The position numbers and the translations under genes were made by a program. This document shows positions 21,996-31,148 of a stretch of 64,000 nucleotides of DNA, piece after piece (within the stretch, counting starts at the first letter, position 1; each line of letters starts with the position of its first letter). This stretch comes from Sphingomonas sp. Leaf34 (GTDB taxonomy: Bacteria > Pseudomonadota > Alphaproteobacteria > Sphingomonadales > Sphingomonadaceae), in contig NZ_LMLC01000003.1 of NCBI RefSeq assembly GCF_001421805.1, positions 434,236 through 498,235 of the forward strand. The letters run 5' to 3'. The notes below the pieces were generated by a model, which saw only the letters and a list, made by a program, of their open reading frames with translations, was not told the DNA's origin and searched no databases.

Positions 21996-23084
21996 CTAGA
22001 ACCCGAGTTCCGTCATCGTCACGACGCGGTGTTCGCGGGCGCTGATCTCGGCAGCGGTGCCGATCGCGACGGCGCGCAGGCCGTCTTCCGCGGTGACCTG
22101 GACCTGCCCTTCACCGCGCACCGCAGCGGCGAAGGCCGCGTGCTGGTAATAGGTCGCACCTTCGTGCGAGCCGGCGGCTTTGGCCGCCGGGTCCACGGCG
22201 ACATGGGACCGCTCGACCTGTTTCGGGTTGAGAAAGCCGACGCGTGGGGAATAGACCAATTCGCCCGCGGGAATCCGCACGTCGAGCCGCGCGGCGTCGC
22301 CGGTCGCGGACATCGCCTCCTGATCCTCGGCGCCGTCGGCGAACATGCTGAGGTCGAGCATCGCCCGCACGCCATTGGCGAAGTCGACAGTCGTATAGCT
22401 GTTATCGATGATGTCGGGACGCTGGCCGTCATAGCGTTCGTCAAGGTGGTTCACATCCATCGCGCCCGAACAATACACCCGCACGGCTTCGGCGCCGACG
22501 ATCAGCCGCATCAGATCAAAGAAATGACAGCATTTCTCGACCATGGTGCCGCCGGTGTTGTGCGAGAAGCGGTTCCAGTCGCCGACCTTGGGGAGAAACG
22601 GGAAGCGGTGTTCGCGGATCGAGAGCATCTGGAGGCGGCCAACGCGCCCGCCGTGCACCTGGTCGATGAACGCGGCGGCGGGGGGCATGAAACGGTACTC
22701 CATGCCGGTCCAGAATGGCTTCGCATGACCAGCGGCGCGCTCGACGATCCAGCGCGCGTCGTCGATCGTCGTGGCCAGCGGCTTCTCGCAGAGGATGGCG
22801 GCATCCATGTCGAACAGGCGATCGAGCACAGCGCGGTGCGTGTTGTTGGGCGAGGCGATGACGATCGCATCCACCTCCGCGGCGGCGGCGAACGCCTCGA
22901 CCGAATCGAACCGTGCGACACCCGCGGCCCGGTCGCCCAATGCCGCGGTCGCCCAGCCGATCGAGTCCGCGACCGGGTCGGCGATCGCGACGATCTCGGC
23001 GCCCGGCAGGATCGCCAGGTTCCGGATGTGTTCGACGCCCATCATGCCCGTTCCGACGACGCCGTATCTGATCGTGGCTACCAA
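21996..23084 (-). CDS. Gfo/Idh/MocA family NAD(P)-dependent protein
   Basis: The 362-residue protein has the N-terminal Rossmann motif GVVGTGMMG (residues about 8-16), DAIVIASPNNTH, the CEKPLA motif (lysine for catalysis) and GGTMVEKCCHFFD with the conserved histidine. The family oxidises sugars or, in the related GH109/GH188 groups, cleaves glycosides by a redox route. I chose a TTG start at 23084, with AGGGA 8 bases upstream. It is divergent from the aldo/keto reductase, 31 bases away. Given its neighbours, an NAD-dependent sulfoquinovosidase-type role is possible but unproven. Confidence 0.8.
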   Translation of the reverse strand: MVATIRYGVVGTGMMGVEHIRNLAILPGAEIVAIADPVADSIGWATAALGDRAAGVARFDSVEAFAAAAEVDAIVIASPNNTHRAVLDRLFDMDAAILCEKPLATTIDDARWIVERAAGHAKPFWTGMEYRFMPPAAAFIDQVHGGRVGRLQMLSIREHRFPFLPKVGDWNRFSHNTGGTMVEKCCHFFDLMRLIVGAEAVRVYCSGAMDVNHLDERYDGQRPDIIDNSYTTVDFANGVRAMLDLSMFADGAEDQEAMSATGDAARLDVRIPAGELVYSPRVGFLNPKQVERSHVAVDPAAKAAGSHEGATYYQHAAFAAAVRGEGQVQVTAEDGLRAVAIGTAAEISAREHRVVTMTELGF

Positions 23085-23115
23085 GCTGACTATCCCTATG
23101 CCATGAGCCGTCGTT

Positions 23116-24009
23116 ATGACGACGATCCGCCTTTCCAACGACCTCCGCCCGCTCGGCAAGAGCGAAATCTTCGTTTCGCCGATAGCCTGGGGCATGTGGC
23201 GGCTGGCCGGAGAGGTTGCGCCCGTCCGCGCGATGATCGACGCGGCGCAGACGGCGGGGATCAATTTCTTCGACACCGCCGACATCTATGGCTGCGACGT
23301 GCCAGCCGGGTTCGGCTCGGCGGAGGCGCTGTTCGGGCGCGCGCTGGCGGAGGATCGGTCCTTGCGCGCGCAGATGGTGATCGCGACCAAGGCGGGCATC
23401 CGGCCCGGCATCCCGTATAATTCGAGCGCACCGTATCTCAGCGATGCACTGGAGGCGTCGCTGACGCGGATGGGTGTGGAGCAGGTCGATCTGTACCAGA
23501 TCCACCGCCGCGATTTCCTGACGCATCCGCAGGAAGTCGCCGAAACGCTGACCCGAATGATCGAGGCGGGCAAGATCCGCAGCATAGGCGTATCGAATTA
23601 CAGCCGTGACGAGTTCGATGCGTTGCAGTCGTTTCTCGGCCAGCCCATCGTGAGCACGCAGCCGGAGTTCTCGCCGCTGCGCACGGCGCCGCTGTTTGAC
23701 GGGACGCTCGACCAGGCGATGCAACACGACGTTGCGGTGATGGCGTGGTCGCCCCTAGGCGGCGGCCGGCTGGCGCAGGGCGAGCACCCCGCGGCCAGGC
23801 TGCTCGCCGAGCATGGCGCGCGTTGCGGCGTCGATGCAGCGACCGCGACGCTCGCGTGGATCATGGCGCATCCGGCACGGATCATTCCGATCGTCGGCTC
23901 GCAGACCCCGGCGCGGATCGCGGCGTCGGCCGATGCTTACAAGGTCGAGTGGACACGCGCCGAATGGTATGCGGTGTTGCAGGCCGGGATGGGTGAGAAC
24001 CTTCCATGA
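23116..24009 (+). CDS. Aldo/keto reductase (SmoB/YdhF-like)
   Basis: The 297-residue TIM-barrel protein has FFDTADIYG (catalytic Asp and Tyr), ATKAG (Lys) and LYQIHRRD (His), then IRSIGVSNYS and the C-terminal WSPLGGG and PIVGSQTPARI cofactor loops. It reduces an aldehyde or ketone with NAD(P)H. Its last residues (HPARIIPIVG to AGMGENLP) follow the layout I recall for SmoB, the 6-oxo-glucose reductase of sulfoquinovose breakdown. The stop overlaps the monooxygenase start (ATGA), so the two enzymes are coupled. Confidence 0.8.
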   Translation: MTTIRLSNDLRPLGKSEIFVSPIAWGMWRLAGEVAPVRAMIDAAQTAGINFFDTADIYGCDVPAGFGSAEALFGRALAEDRSLRAQMVIATKAGIRPGIPYNSSAPYLSDALEASLTRMGVEQVDLYQIHRRDFLTHPQEVAETLTRMIEAGKIRSIGVSNYSRDEFDALQSFLGQPIVSTQPEFSPLRTAPLFDGTLDQAMQHDVAVMAWSPLGGGRLAQGEHPAARLLAEHGARCGVDAATATLAWIMAHPARIIPIVGSQTPARIAASADAYKVEWTRAEWYAVLQAGMGENLP

Positions 24010-25073
24010 GCGACCTGCTGCCGTGCGAGATCAGCTGGTTCTCCGCGCTGTGCGACGACGACTACGAATTTCTCGGCGTGCCCGACGAAGCGCTCAAGTC
24101 GAGCTGGGAGCATTGCCGCGACATCGTCATGCAGGCCGAGACCGCAGGCTACGATAACATCCTGCTGCCGTCGGGGTATGCGCTGGGGATCGACACGACC
24201 GCGTTCGCCGCGGGAATCGCGCCGATGCTGAAGCGGTTGCGGCTGTTGATGGCGGTGCGGATCGGCGAGAGCTGGCCACCACAACTCGCGCGCCAGATCG
24301 CGACGATCGACCGGATGCTCGGCGGGCGGCTGGCGATCAACATCATCTCGAGCGACCTGCCGGGTGAGAAGCTTGAGAGCGCGCCGCGATACGCGAGAAC
24401 GGTCGAGGCGATGCATATCCTGCGGACGTTGCTGGACGGCAAGCCGCTCGATCATGATGGCGAGTTCTGGAAGCTGAAGGTCGATCCGCCTCGAACGACG
24501 ACGGTGTCCGGGACCTGCCCGGCACTATATTTCGGCGGGCTGTCCGACGCTGCGCGCGATGCGGCGGCGACCAACGCGGACGTGTATCTGATGTGGCCGG
24601 ATACGATGGATGCGGTGCGGGCGATCATCGCCGATCTGCGGTCGCGTGCAGCCGAGTATGGCCGGACGTTGCGGTTCGGCTACCGCGTGCATGTGGTGGT
24701 GCGCGACACCGAGGCGGAGGCACGGGGGGCTGCCGATCGGCTGTTGTCGAAGCTCGACGATGCCGAGGGTCGCGCGATCCGGGAGCGGTCGTTGGACTCG
24801 CAGTCGGCTGGCGTGCGACGTCAGGCCGAGCTGCGCGAGGGGTCCGAAGACGGCTATGCGGAGGCGAACCTCTGGACCGGGATCGGGCGTGCTCGGTCGG
24901 GGTGCGGCGCTGCGATCGTCGGGGATCCGGATCAGGTCCTGGCGAAACTGAACGCGTACCGGGCCGAGGGAATCGATGCGTTTATTCTTTCGGGGTATCC
25001 GCATGCGGCGGAGGCTGATTTGTTCGCGCGGCATGTACTGCCGCGGATCGAGCACGGGCCGCTGATTATTTAG
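24006..25073 (+). CDS. SsuD-like FMNH2-dependent alkanesulfonate monooxygenase
   Basis: The 355-residue luciferase-like protein has EISWFSAL at the N-terminus, DNILLPSGYA, RLLMAVRIGESWPPQLARQIA, GGRLAINIISS and PALYFGGLSDAARD, all typical of the SsuD branch. These enzymes split C-S bonds of sulfonates with FMNH2 and O2, giving an aldehyde and sulfite. The overlapping aldo/keto reductase would reduce that aldehyde. The flavin reductase it needs is not in the window. Candidate substrates are sulfo-sugars; plain alkanesulfonates remain possible. Confidence 0.8.
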   Translation: MSDLLPCEISWFSALCDDDYEFLGVPDEALKSSWEHCRDIVMQAETAGYDNILLPSGYALGIDTTAFAAGIAPMLKRLRLLMAVRIGESWPPQLARQIATIDRMLGGRLAINIISSDLPGEKLESAPRYARTVEAMHILRTLLDGKPLDHDGEFWKLKVDPPRTTTVSGTCPALYFGGLSDAARDAAATNADVYLMWPDTMDAVRAIIADLRSRAAEYGRTLRFGYRVHVVVRDTEAEARGAADRLLSKLDDAEGRAIRERSLDSQSAGVRRQAELREGSEDGYAEANLWTGIGRARSGCGAAIVGDPDQVLAKLNAYRAEGIDAFILSGYPHAAEADLFARHVLPRIEHGPLII

Positions 25074-25352
25074 CGAGCCCCCCGCCAATTGTGCCATTCC
25101 AGCGAAGGCCGGGCCCTAATTCGAGGACGTTAAGGACTACGTACAGCGCCCGCGAACCCTGTTCTCCGGCCAACGCGGGAGTCAGTCCGGATTCCCGGCT
25201 TCGGGGGGGAAAATGCTTGCGTGAGCGGGAGGTCCAGGCAAATCCGCGGTAACGCAGGGCGTGCGAGCCCCTCCTCTGCTGCAACCAAATAACCGGGTCG
25301 GCGAAGAGAAACTGGCTAGCCTCTGCGCTCGGGTCGTCCATGCTAGACGCTT

Positions 25353-26612
25353 ATGATCAAGCCTACCAAGACCGTCGCACAACTCAGCGCCCGCGCGCGC
25401 GCACTCCTGTTCGCGCTCGTCGTTACCGCAGGAATCCTCAATCTCGTCGATCGCCAGATCATCTCCGTCCTGAAGCCAACGATCGCTGCCGATCTCGGCT
25501 GGAGCGACGACGATTATGGGACGCTCGCGGCGTGGTTCCAGGGCGGGGCAGCGTTCGCGTTCCTGTTCACCGGGTGGATTGTCGACAAGCTCGGCGTCAA
25601 ATGGGCGAACCCGATCGGCGTCGCGGCGTGGAGCATCGCGGCGATGGCGCATGGCTGGGCGCGGTCGATGACCGAATTCGTGATGATCCGCGTCAGCCTC
25701 GGCGCGACCGAGGCGATGGGAACGCCGACGGGAATCAAGACGATCGCGTCGGTGTTGCCGAAGAACTGGCGGTCAAGCGGGTTCGGCGCGACCAATGCCG
25801 CCAACAGCATCGGCGCGATCCTGGCGCCGTTGGCGATCCCGAGTGTCGCGCTCGTGGTCGGCTGGCGCGGGACGTTCGTCGCGGCGGGTGGGCTGGGGCT
25901 GGTATGGGCCGCGGTCTGGCTGATCGCGACGCGCCGCGTACGCTTCTCCCCATCCGTTCCGCTCGAACGTCCGGTCGAAACGGACGCGACGCCGCCCACC
26001 GCTTACGGCCCGATCCTACGCAACCGCCAGACCTGGGCGGTCGCGGGCGCGAAAATCCTGTCGGACGCGACGTGGTGGCTGCTCCTGTTCTGGCTCCCTG
26101 ATTTCTTCCACCGGCAATATGGGCTGAGCGGCGTCGCGCTCGGTGTGCCGCTGGCGATCGCATATGGTGGCGCGGCGGCCGGGTCGCTGCTCGGCGGCGG
26201 CGTTTCGACGCGGTTGCTGAGCCTCGGCTACAGCGTCAATGCGGTGCGCAAAGGCATATTGCTGGTCGCCGCGCTCTGCGTCCTGCCGATCCCGCTGGTG
26301 CTTTATGCGGGCAGCTACGCAGTCACGATCGGACTGATGGCGCTCACGCTCGCTGCACATCAGGCATTTTCGACCAATCTCTTCGCGCTGATCGCCGACG
26401 TCGTGCCACAGGACAAACTCGGCCGCGTCACCGCGTTCGGGTCGTTCAGCGGCAATGTCGGGGGCATGGTTATCGCCAAGGTTGCAGGACTCGTCCTGAC
26501 CGCCGGGCTCGGGTATCTCCCGCTGTTCCTGTTCGCGAGCTTCTCCTACCTGCTCGCTGTCGGCTGGATCCATGTGTTGTTGCCAGTGCTGCGGCCAGTC
26601 GAGGCCCGCTAA
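25353..26612 (+). CDS. MFS transporter, anion:cation symporter (ExuT-like) type
   Basis: The 419-residue protein has twelve predicted helices. The first includes ILNLVDRQIISVLKPTIAAD, and DKLGVKWANPIG follows helix 2, as in hexuronate/phthalate-type carriers. The family imports organic anions with protons. It lies 280 bases after the monooxygenase; that gap holds a degenerate REP-like fragment near 25090-25115 and no gene. An acidic sugar such as a sulfo-sugar fits both family and neighbours. Confidence 0.75.
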   Translation: MIKPTKTVAQLSARARALLFALVVTAGILNLVDRQIISVLKPTIAADLGWSDDDYGTLAAWFQGGAAFAFLFTGWIVDKLGVKWANPIGVAAWSIAAMAHGWARSMTEFVMIRVSLGATEAMGTPTGIKTIASVLPKNWRSSGFGATNAANSIGAILAPLAIPSVALVVGWRGTFVAAGGLGLVWAAVWLIATRRVRFSPSVPLERPVETDATPPTAYGPILRNRQTWAVAGAKILSDATWWLLLFWLPDFFHRQYGLSGVALGVPLAIAYGGAAAGSLLGGGVSTRLLSLGYSVNAVRKGILLVAALCVLPIPLVLYAGSYAVTIGLMALTLAAHQAFSTNLFALIADVVPQDKLGRVTAFGSFSGNVGGMVIAKVAGLVLTAGLGYLPLFLFASFSYLLAVGWIHVLLPVLRPVEAR

Positions 26613-26698
26613 AGCTCTCACGACAGGCCTGCATGTCATTCTTTATACCCATCGCACGAATGGGAATTAAAAGACGCTATAATTTCGGGAGGGAAACC

Positions 26699-29014
26699 AT
26701 GTTCGACCCACGCACTCAGCGTCTCAGCCTCGCGCTTTTCGCCAGCACCGCGCTCGCGACGCCGGTGATCGCGCAGGACGCGCCCGCTCCGGCCGCTGCG
26801 GCCAGTGCCCCGGCGGCCGAAAGCGACGACGTCATCGTCACAGCGCGCTATCGCAACGAGACGCTCCAGTCGGTGCCGATCGCGATCACCGCGGTCAGTG
26901 GCCAGTCGCTCGCCGAACGCCAGTTGAACACGGTCGAGAATATCGCCGCGACGATACCGTCGGTCGGCTTCCGCAGCGGTGCGTCGAACAAGGATCGCAC
27001 GATCTTCATCCGCGGCGTCGGCACGATCACGACCTCGCCGGGCGTCGAGCCCTCGGTATCGACGGTGCTCGACGGCGTCGTCCTCACCCGCCCCGGCCAA
27101 TCGACGCTCGATCTCGGTGAGGTCGAGCGGATCGAGGTGTTGCGCGGACCACAGGGCACGCTGTTCGGCAAGAATGCCTCGGCCGGCGTGGTCAACATCG
27201 TTACCCGCAACCCGACCGACGCGTTCCGCGCGTTCGGCGAAGCGGGCCTTACGTCCGACGCGGAATATCGGATCAAGGCGGGCATCTCCGGCGCGCTCGT
27301 CCCCGGCAAGGTGCAGGCGCTGATCGGCGGTCTGTACGACGACTTCAAGGGCAACGTCCGCAACGTCGCGCAGGGCAAGGACGTCAACGGGTATCGGCGT
27401 TACGGCGCGCGCGGCAAGCTCGTCGTGACTCCGGCCGACGCGTTGAAGCTCACGATCATCGGCGACTATCTCAATTCGCACGATACGACGCCGACCAGCG
27501 TTTATGCCGCCACCAGCCGCACCGCCTATCCGACCGGCGTCGTCACCAATTCTTCCGATCTCGCCGCTGCGCTCGGCGCAAGCGGGATCGTCGCGGGGGC
27601 GAGCAATCGCCGGACCAACAACAATTCGATCACCGACGTGAAGGACGAGAATTACGGCGGATCGTTTACCGGCGAACTCACGCTTGGCGACTACCACATT
27701 ACCTCGATCACCGGTTGGCGACAGTGGCTCAATAACCAGCGGCAGGACTATGACAGCGTCGCTGCGCTCTCGACCGTCTTCCCGTCGGGGCAGGATGCGG
27801 GCAGCGTCAATACCAAGCAATTCTCCGAGGAACTGCGGCTGACGTCTCCCAGGGGCGGGCTGATCGATTACGTCGTCGGCGCCTATTACCTCCACGCCAC
27901 GACCGACGAACGCTATCAGCGCACGCTGACCTCGCTTGCGGCCGATGGCGCGCAATCCAGCACGACCGGCGTGGCGAACTACGGCATCGTCAACGACAAT
28001 TACGCGCTGTTCGGTGAGGCCAACGTCAATTTCACACCGAAATTCCGCGGTATCGCCGGCTATCGCTCGACCTGGGACAGCCTGGATTTCTATCACGTCC
28101 GCACCTCGACCGCGGATCCGCTCGACACCGGCGCAGCGGCGCTCGACCGGCCCGGCGTCCGCGCGTACCACAACGCGACAGGCGGGATCGACAAGCGCGG
28201 CGACAGCTATCGCCTTGGGCTCCAATATGATCTTGGCGCGCACGCGCAGACCTATTTCACCTATTCGCACGGCTATAAGGGCCCGGCTTACAACGTGTAT
28301 TTCAACATGCGGTCGTTGAATGCGACGACGCCGCTGGACGAAGTGCCGCTGAGCCCGGAGACGTCCAATTCCTACGAGGTCGGGCTGAAGGGCGGCACGT
28401 CGGATCGCAGCTTCAGCTACAGTCTGGCCGCATACACGACCAACTTCGACGGCTATCAGGCAAGCTTCAACGACGTCGTCGCGGGCGCGCAGGTCAGCCG
28501 GCTGATCAACGCCGGCTCGGTCCGCTCGCGCGGGGTCGAGGCCGACGTGACGCTGCGCCCGACCAAGGGTCTGACGCTGGATATCTCCGCCGCTTACACC
28601 GATGCGACGGTACGCAATTTCCTCTGCCCGACCGGCGCACCGACGAGCTGCAACATCGACGGTCAGCCGCTCCCCTATGCGCCGAAGATCAAGCTGTACG
28701 AGAATGCGGCGTACAAGTTCGGGCTGACCGATACGCTGGCGCTGGAACTGCAGACCGACGTGACGTTCAGCAGCAAGGTGCAATATGCGCTGTCCGAAAC
28801 GCCAAGCACGATCCAGCCGTCCTATGCGATATGGAACGCAAGTGTCGCCGTGCTGAGCGACGCGTCCGGGTGGCAGCTTCGCGCCTATGTGAAAAACCTG
28901 ACCAACGCGTCCTATTCGTCGTTCCTCACCGCGGGCACGTTTGCCGGCACCGTCCGGTTCGTGCCGCGCGACGACAAACGCTATGCCGGGCTGTTGCTGC
29001 GCAAGGATTTCTGA
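26699..29014 (+). CDS. TonB-dependent receptor
   Basis: The 771-residue protein has a signal peptide (residues 1-23, ending VIAQ), a Pro/Ala linker, a TonB box-like DDVIVTARYR, a plug domain with TIFIRGVGT and RIEVLRGPQGTLFGKNASAG, and a beta-barrel ending in aromatic Phe (LLLRKDF). GGGAGGG precedes the ATG at 26699. It imports a large substrate across the outer membrane. Being 86 bases after the MFS gene on the same strand, it is likely to serve the same compound. Confidence 0.85.
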   Translation: MFDPRTQRLSLALFASTALATPVIAQDAPAPAAAASAPAAESDDVIVTARYRNETLQSVPIAITAVSGQSLAERQLNTVENIAATIPSVGFRSGASNKDRTIFIRGVGTITTSPGVEPSVSTVLDGVVLTRPGQSTLDLGEVERIEVLRGPQGTLFGKNASAGVVNIVTRNPTDAFRAFGEAGLTSDAEYRIKAGISGALVPGKVQALIGGLYDDFKGNVRNVAQGKDVNGYRRYGARGKLVVTPADALKLTIIGDYLNSHDTTPTSVYAATSRTAYPTGVVTNSSDLAAALGASGIVAGASNRRTNNNSITDVKDENYGGSFTGELTLGDYHITSITGWRQWLNNQRQDYDSVAALSTVFPSGQDAGSVNTKQFSEELRLTSPRGGLIDYVVGAYYLHATTDERYQRTLTSLAADGAQSSTTGVANYGIVNDNYALFGEANVNFTPKFRGIAGYRSTWDSLDFYHVRTSTADPLDTGAAALDRPGVRAYHNATGGIDKRGDSYRLGLQYDLGAHAQTYFTYSHGYKGPAYNVYFNMRSLNATTPLDEVPLSPETSNSYEVGLKGGTSDRSFSYSLAAYTTNFDGYQASFNDVVAGAQVSRLINAGSVRSRGVEADVTLRPTKGLTLDISAAYTDATVRNFLCPTGAPTSCNIDGQPLPYAPKIKLYENAAYKFGLTDTLALELQTDVTFSSKVQYALSETPSTIQPSYAIWNASVAVLSDASGWQLRAYVKNLTNASYSSFLTAGTFAGTVRFVPRDDKRYAGLLLRKDF

Positions 29015-29136
29015 CCTCCCGGCGGTGATCGATATCAACTTGGTGCGCGGTCGGCGCGGATCGGCGGCGCACCGGCGTTGCGGTGGAAGCAGGACACGTT
29101 CATGCGACCCGTGGCCGCGCGTATCGGGAGAACGTC

Positions 29137-30066
29137 ATGAAAGTTGCGATCGTTGGCGCCGGGATTGCCGGCCTGTCCTGCGCACTGCGCTTGCAGGATG
29201 CCGGCCACCGGGTGACGCTGTTCGACAAGGGGCGCGGTGCCGGCGGTAGGATGTCGACACGGCGGATCGAGACGCTAGCGGGCATCGCCGCGTTCGATCA
29301 TGGCGCGCAATATCTGACCGCGCGCGATCCCGGCTTCGCCGCCGCGATCGGCGCCTGGGAGGCGGCTGGCGTGGTCGCACCCTGGCCTGCCGCAGGTGAC
29401 GATGCCTGGGTCGGCACGCCCGGCATGAGCATGATCGTCAAGCATCTCGCCGACCGGACCGACGTTCGCTGGCAGCATCAGGTCACGGCGCTCCGCCATG
29501 ATAGTGCGGGCTGGCACATCGCGCCGTTCGCGACGGAGCCGTTCGACACGGTGGTGCTTGCCGTGCCCGCAGAGCAGGCCGCGCCGTTGCTCGCCGATCA
29601 TGACCCGGTCTTGGCGAACGCGGCTCGCGGTTGCCACGCATCGCCGTGCTGGACCGCCATGTTCGCGTTCGCCGCGCCACTCGCGATCGCCGACGATATC
29701 GTCAAACACGCCGGCATCATCGGCTGGGCCGCCCGCAACAGTGCCAAGCCTGCACGCCAGGGTCCCGAAGCCTGGGTCGTTCAAGCCACTCCGGACTGGT
29801 CGACGACGCATCTGGAAGATCCGGTCGACAGCGTCGTCGATCATCTGCTCGCGGCACTGGCGGAGCAGTGCCCGGGACCGATGCCGACGCCGATCGTCCG
29901 CGCAGGCCATCGCTGGCGCTATGCGCGCGCCGTAGCGACCGATCTCGGATGCCTGTGGAATGCCGATCTCGGGATCGGCGCAGCGGGCGACTGGCTGTTG
30001 GCCCCGCGAATCGAAAGCGCATGGTTGTCGGGACGGTCGCTCGCGGACCATATGCTCGCGGATTAG
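29137..30066 (+). CDS. Renalase-like FAD-dependent oxidoreductase
   Basis: The 309-residue protein starts with the FAD-binding motif VAIVGAGIAGLSCALRLQDAG, then FDKGRGAGGRMSTRR and FDHGAQYLTAR. These three elements together mark renalase-like NAD(P)/FAD amine-oxidase-fold proteins. The C-terminal GAAGDW and AWLSGRSLADHML complete the FAD site. Bacterial renalases oxidise misformed dihydro-NAD isomers. GGAG lies 7 bases before the ATG. It converges on blh, 141 bases away. Confidence 0.75.
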   Translation: MKVAIVGAGIAGLSCALRLQDAGHRVTLFDKGRGAGGRMSTRRIETLAGIAAFDHGAQYLTARDPGFAAAIGAWEAAGVVAPWPAAGDDAWVGTPGMSMIVKHLADRTDVRWQHQVTALRHDSAGWHIAPFATEPFDTVVLAVPAEQAAPLLADHDPVLANAARGCHASPCWTAMFAFAAPLAIADDIVKHAGIIGWAARNSAKPARQGPEAWVVQATPDWSTTHLEDPVDSVVDHLLAALAEQCPGPMPTPIVRAGHRWRYARAVATDLGCLWNADLGIGAAGDWLLAPRIESAWLSGRSLADHMLAD

Positions 30067-30207
30067 GTCCATTCCCTTCCTTCCCCGCCAGGGGAAGACG
30101 GCGCCCGAGCTGATGGTGGAGCGGACGCACCGCAATAGCTCGCACCTGCCTCCCCCTCCTGTCGGCAAGGCAAAGCCACCTGCGCGCGCGGCCGGCGTAA
30201 ATCCGAT

Positions 30208-31125
30208 TCAGGCGTGTGGTTGGCGGCCGAGCCGCCGCTCCAGCCAGTGCGACAACAGCAAATGCGGCAGCGCGACCGTGGCGAGGAGCTGGAAGGCCTG
30301 CGCGGTCGGGTCCGCTGGCAGCCACCGTGCAACATTGGCCGCGAATACCAGCCAACCACCGATCGCGAGCGCGGACATGCCGCCCCCGGTGACCAGCCAC
30401 GCCCGCCGCGACATACCGCGCAACAGGCCGCGCGCCTCGGCAAGATGGCGCGGTGAGTGCAGGAACACGAAAAACAGGGCAAACCCGGCAACCGGCGGCG
30501 CGACGATCAGCATAAGGATCGCCAGCGCCATCGCCCCTGCCCATTCGCGCGCGCCGCCACGCCAGGCGACGACGACTCCCACCCCCGTCACGAGCAACGC
30601 GACCGGCGCCACCGCGATCACCGCGCGTGCGACGACGTCGCCGCCCGCCCCGCCCGCCATACCGACGAACAGGTGCGACACTGCGGAGGGATGCCCGATC
30701 GCGGGTGCGGCAATGATCGCGGCACCGGCCGCGACCTTGTGTAGCGGCTCGTCGAGCATTGTCCAATCCTCGCCGAAATGCACGGCTGCTACGCCCAGGA
30801 ACAGGATTAGCGCAGCCACCGGCGCTACCAGCCAGAGCACCGCCATCACCCCGGCCACCGCAACATAGCCCGCAACCGCAAGGCACAGCCCGCCGCCGGC
30901 TAGCCGCGTTGCCTGCACGAGCAACGCGATGTCATAGGCACCGTGCGGCATCCCGCCGACGACAAAAACGAGTGTCGCGATCACCGTCGCGGTCGGTCCA
31001 TCGAGCGGCATTCCGGCTGCGATCGCCGCAATCAGATACATGCTCGCGAGCCAGAATGCGGCACGCACGACACCACCGCGCCCGATCGGGACACGGTGGT
31101 GGTGCATCAGGCGTGTGGCGCCCAT
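30208..31125 (-). CDS. blh: Blh/Brp family beta-carotene 15,15'-dioxygenase
   Basis: The 305-residue membrane protein has the family's histidine motifs: GGMPHGAYD (His61), AAVHFGEDW (His116), FVFLHSPRH and LPHLLLSHWLERR near the end, with about eight helices. Blh splits beta-carotene into two retinals, the chromophore of rhodopsins. Its ATG overlaps the stop of a 7-codon bridge frame that starts at the rhodopsin stop, so it is co-translated with the rhodopsin. An in-frame ATG at 31107 is an alternative start. Confidence 0.9.
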   Translation of the reverse strand: MGATRLMHHHRVPIGRGGVVRAAFWLASMYLIAAIAAGMPLDGPTATVIATLVFVVGGMPHGAYDIALLVQATRLAGGGLCLAVAGYVAVAGVMAVLWLVAPVAALILFLGVAAVHFGEDWTMLDEPLHKVAAGAAIIAAPAIGHPSAVSHLFVGMAGGAGGDVVARAVIAVAPVALLVTGVGVVVAWRGGAREWAGAMALAILMLIVAPPVAGFALFFVFLHSPRHLAEARGLLRGMSRRAWLVTGGGMSALAIGGWLVFAANVARWLPADPTAQAFQLLATVALPHLLLSHWLERRLGRQPHA

Positions 31126-31148
31126 CAGCCGCCGAACAGATCGGTCAT
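31125..31148 (-). CDS. 7-codon bridge frame between rhodopsin and blh
   Basis: The rhodopsin stop is part of ATGA (31148-31145). From that ATG a frame of seven codons (MTDLFGG) ends in a TGA that overlaps the blh ATG (TGATG, 31127-31123). A ribosome could re-initiate twice and reach blh. It is more likely a coupling device than a peptide gene. Confidence 0.4.
   Translation of the reverse strand: MTDLFGG

Noticed and set aside
21948..23420. A 490-codon plus-strand frame across the Gfo/Idh/MocA gene
   Set aside because: The minus-strand frame has all family motifs; this one is its shadow and crosses into the next gene.
26678..26683. A consensus TATAAT as promoter of the TonB-dependent receptor
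   Set aside because: It is only about 15 bases from the ATG, so transcription would start on top of the ribosome binding site, and no matching -35 is visible.
26636..29038. An 800-codon open frame on the minus strand opposite the TonB-dependent receptor
   Set aside because: GC-rich codon bias leaves long antisense frames open. The plus-strand protein has signal peptide, plug and barrel motifs, while the antisense product has none.
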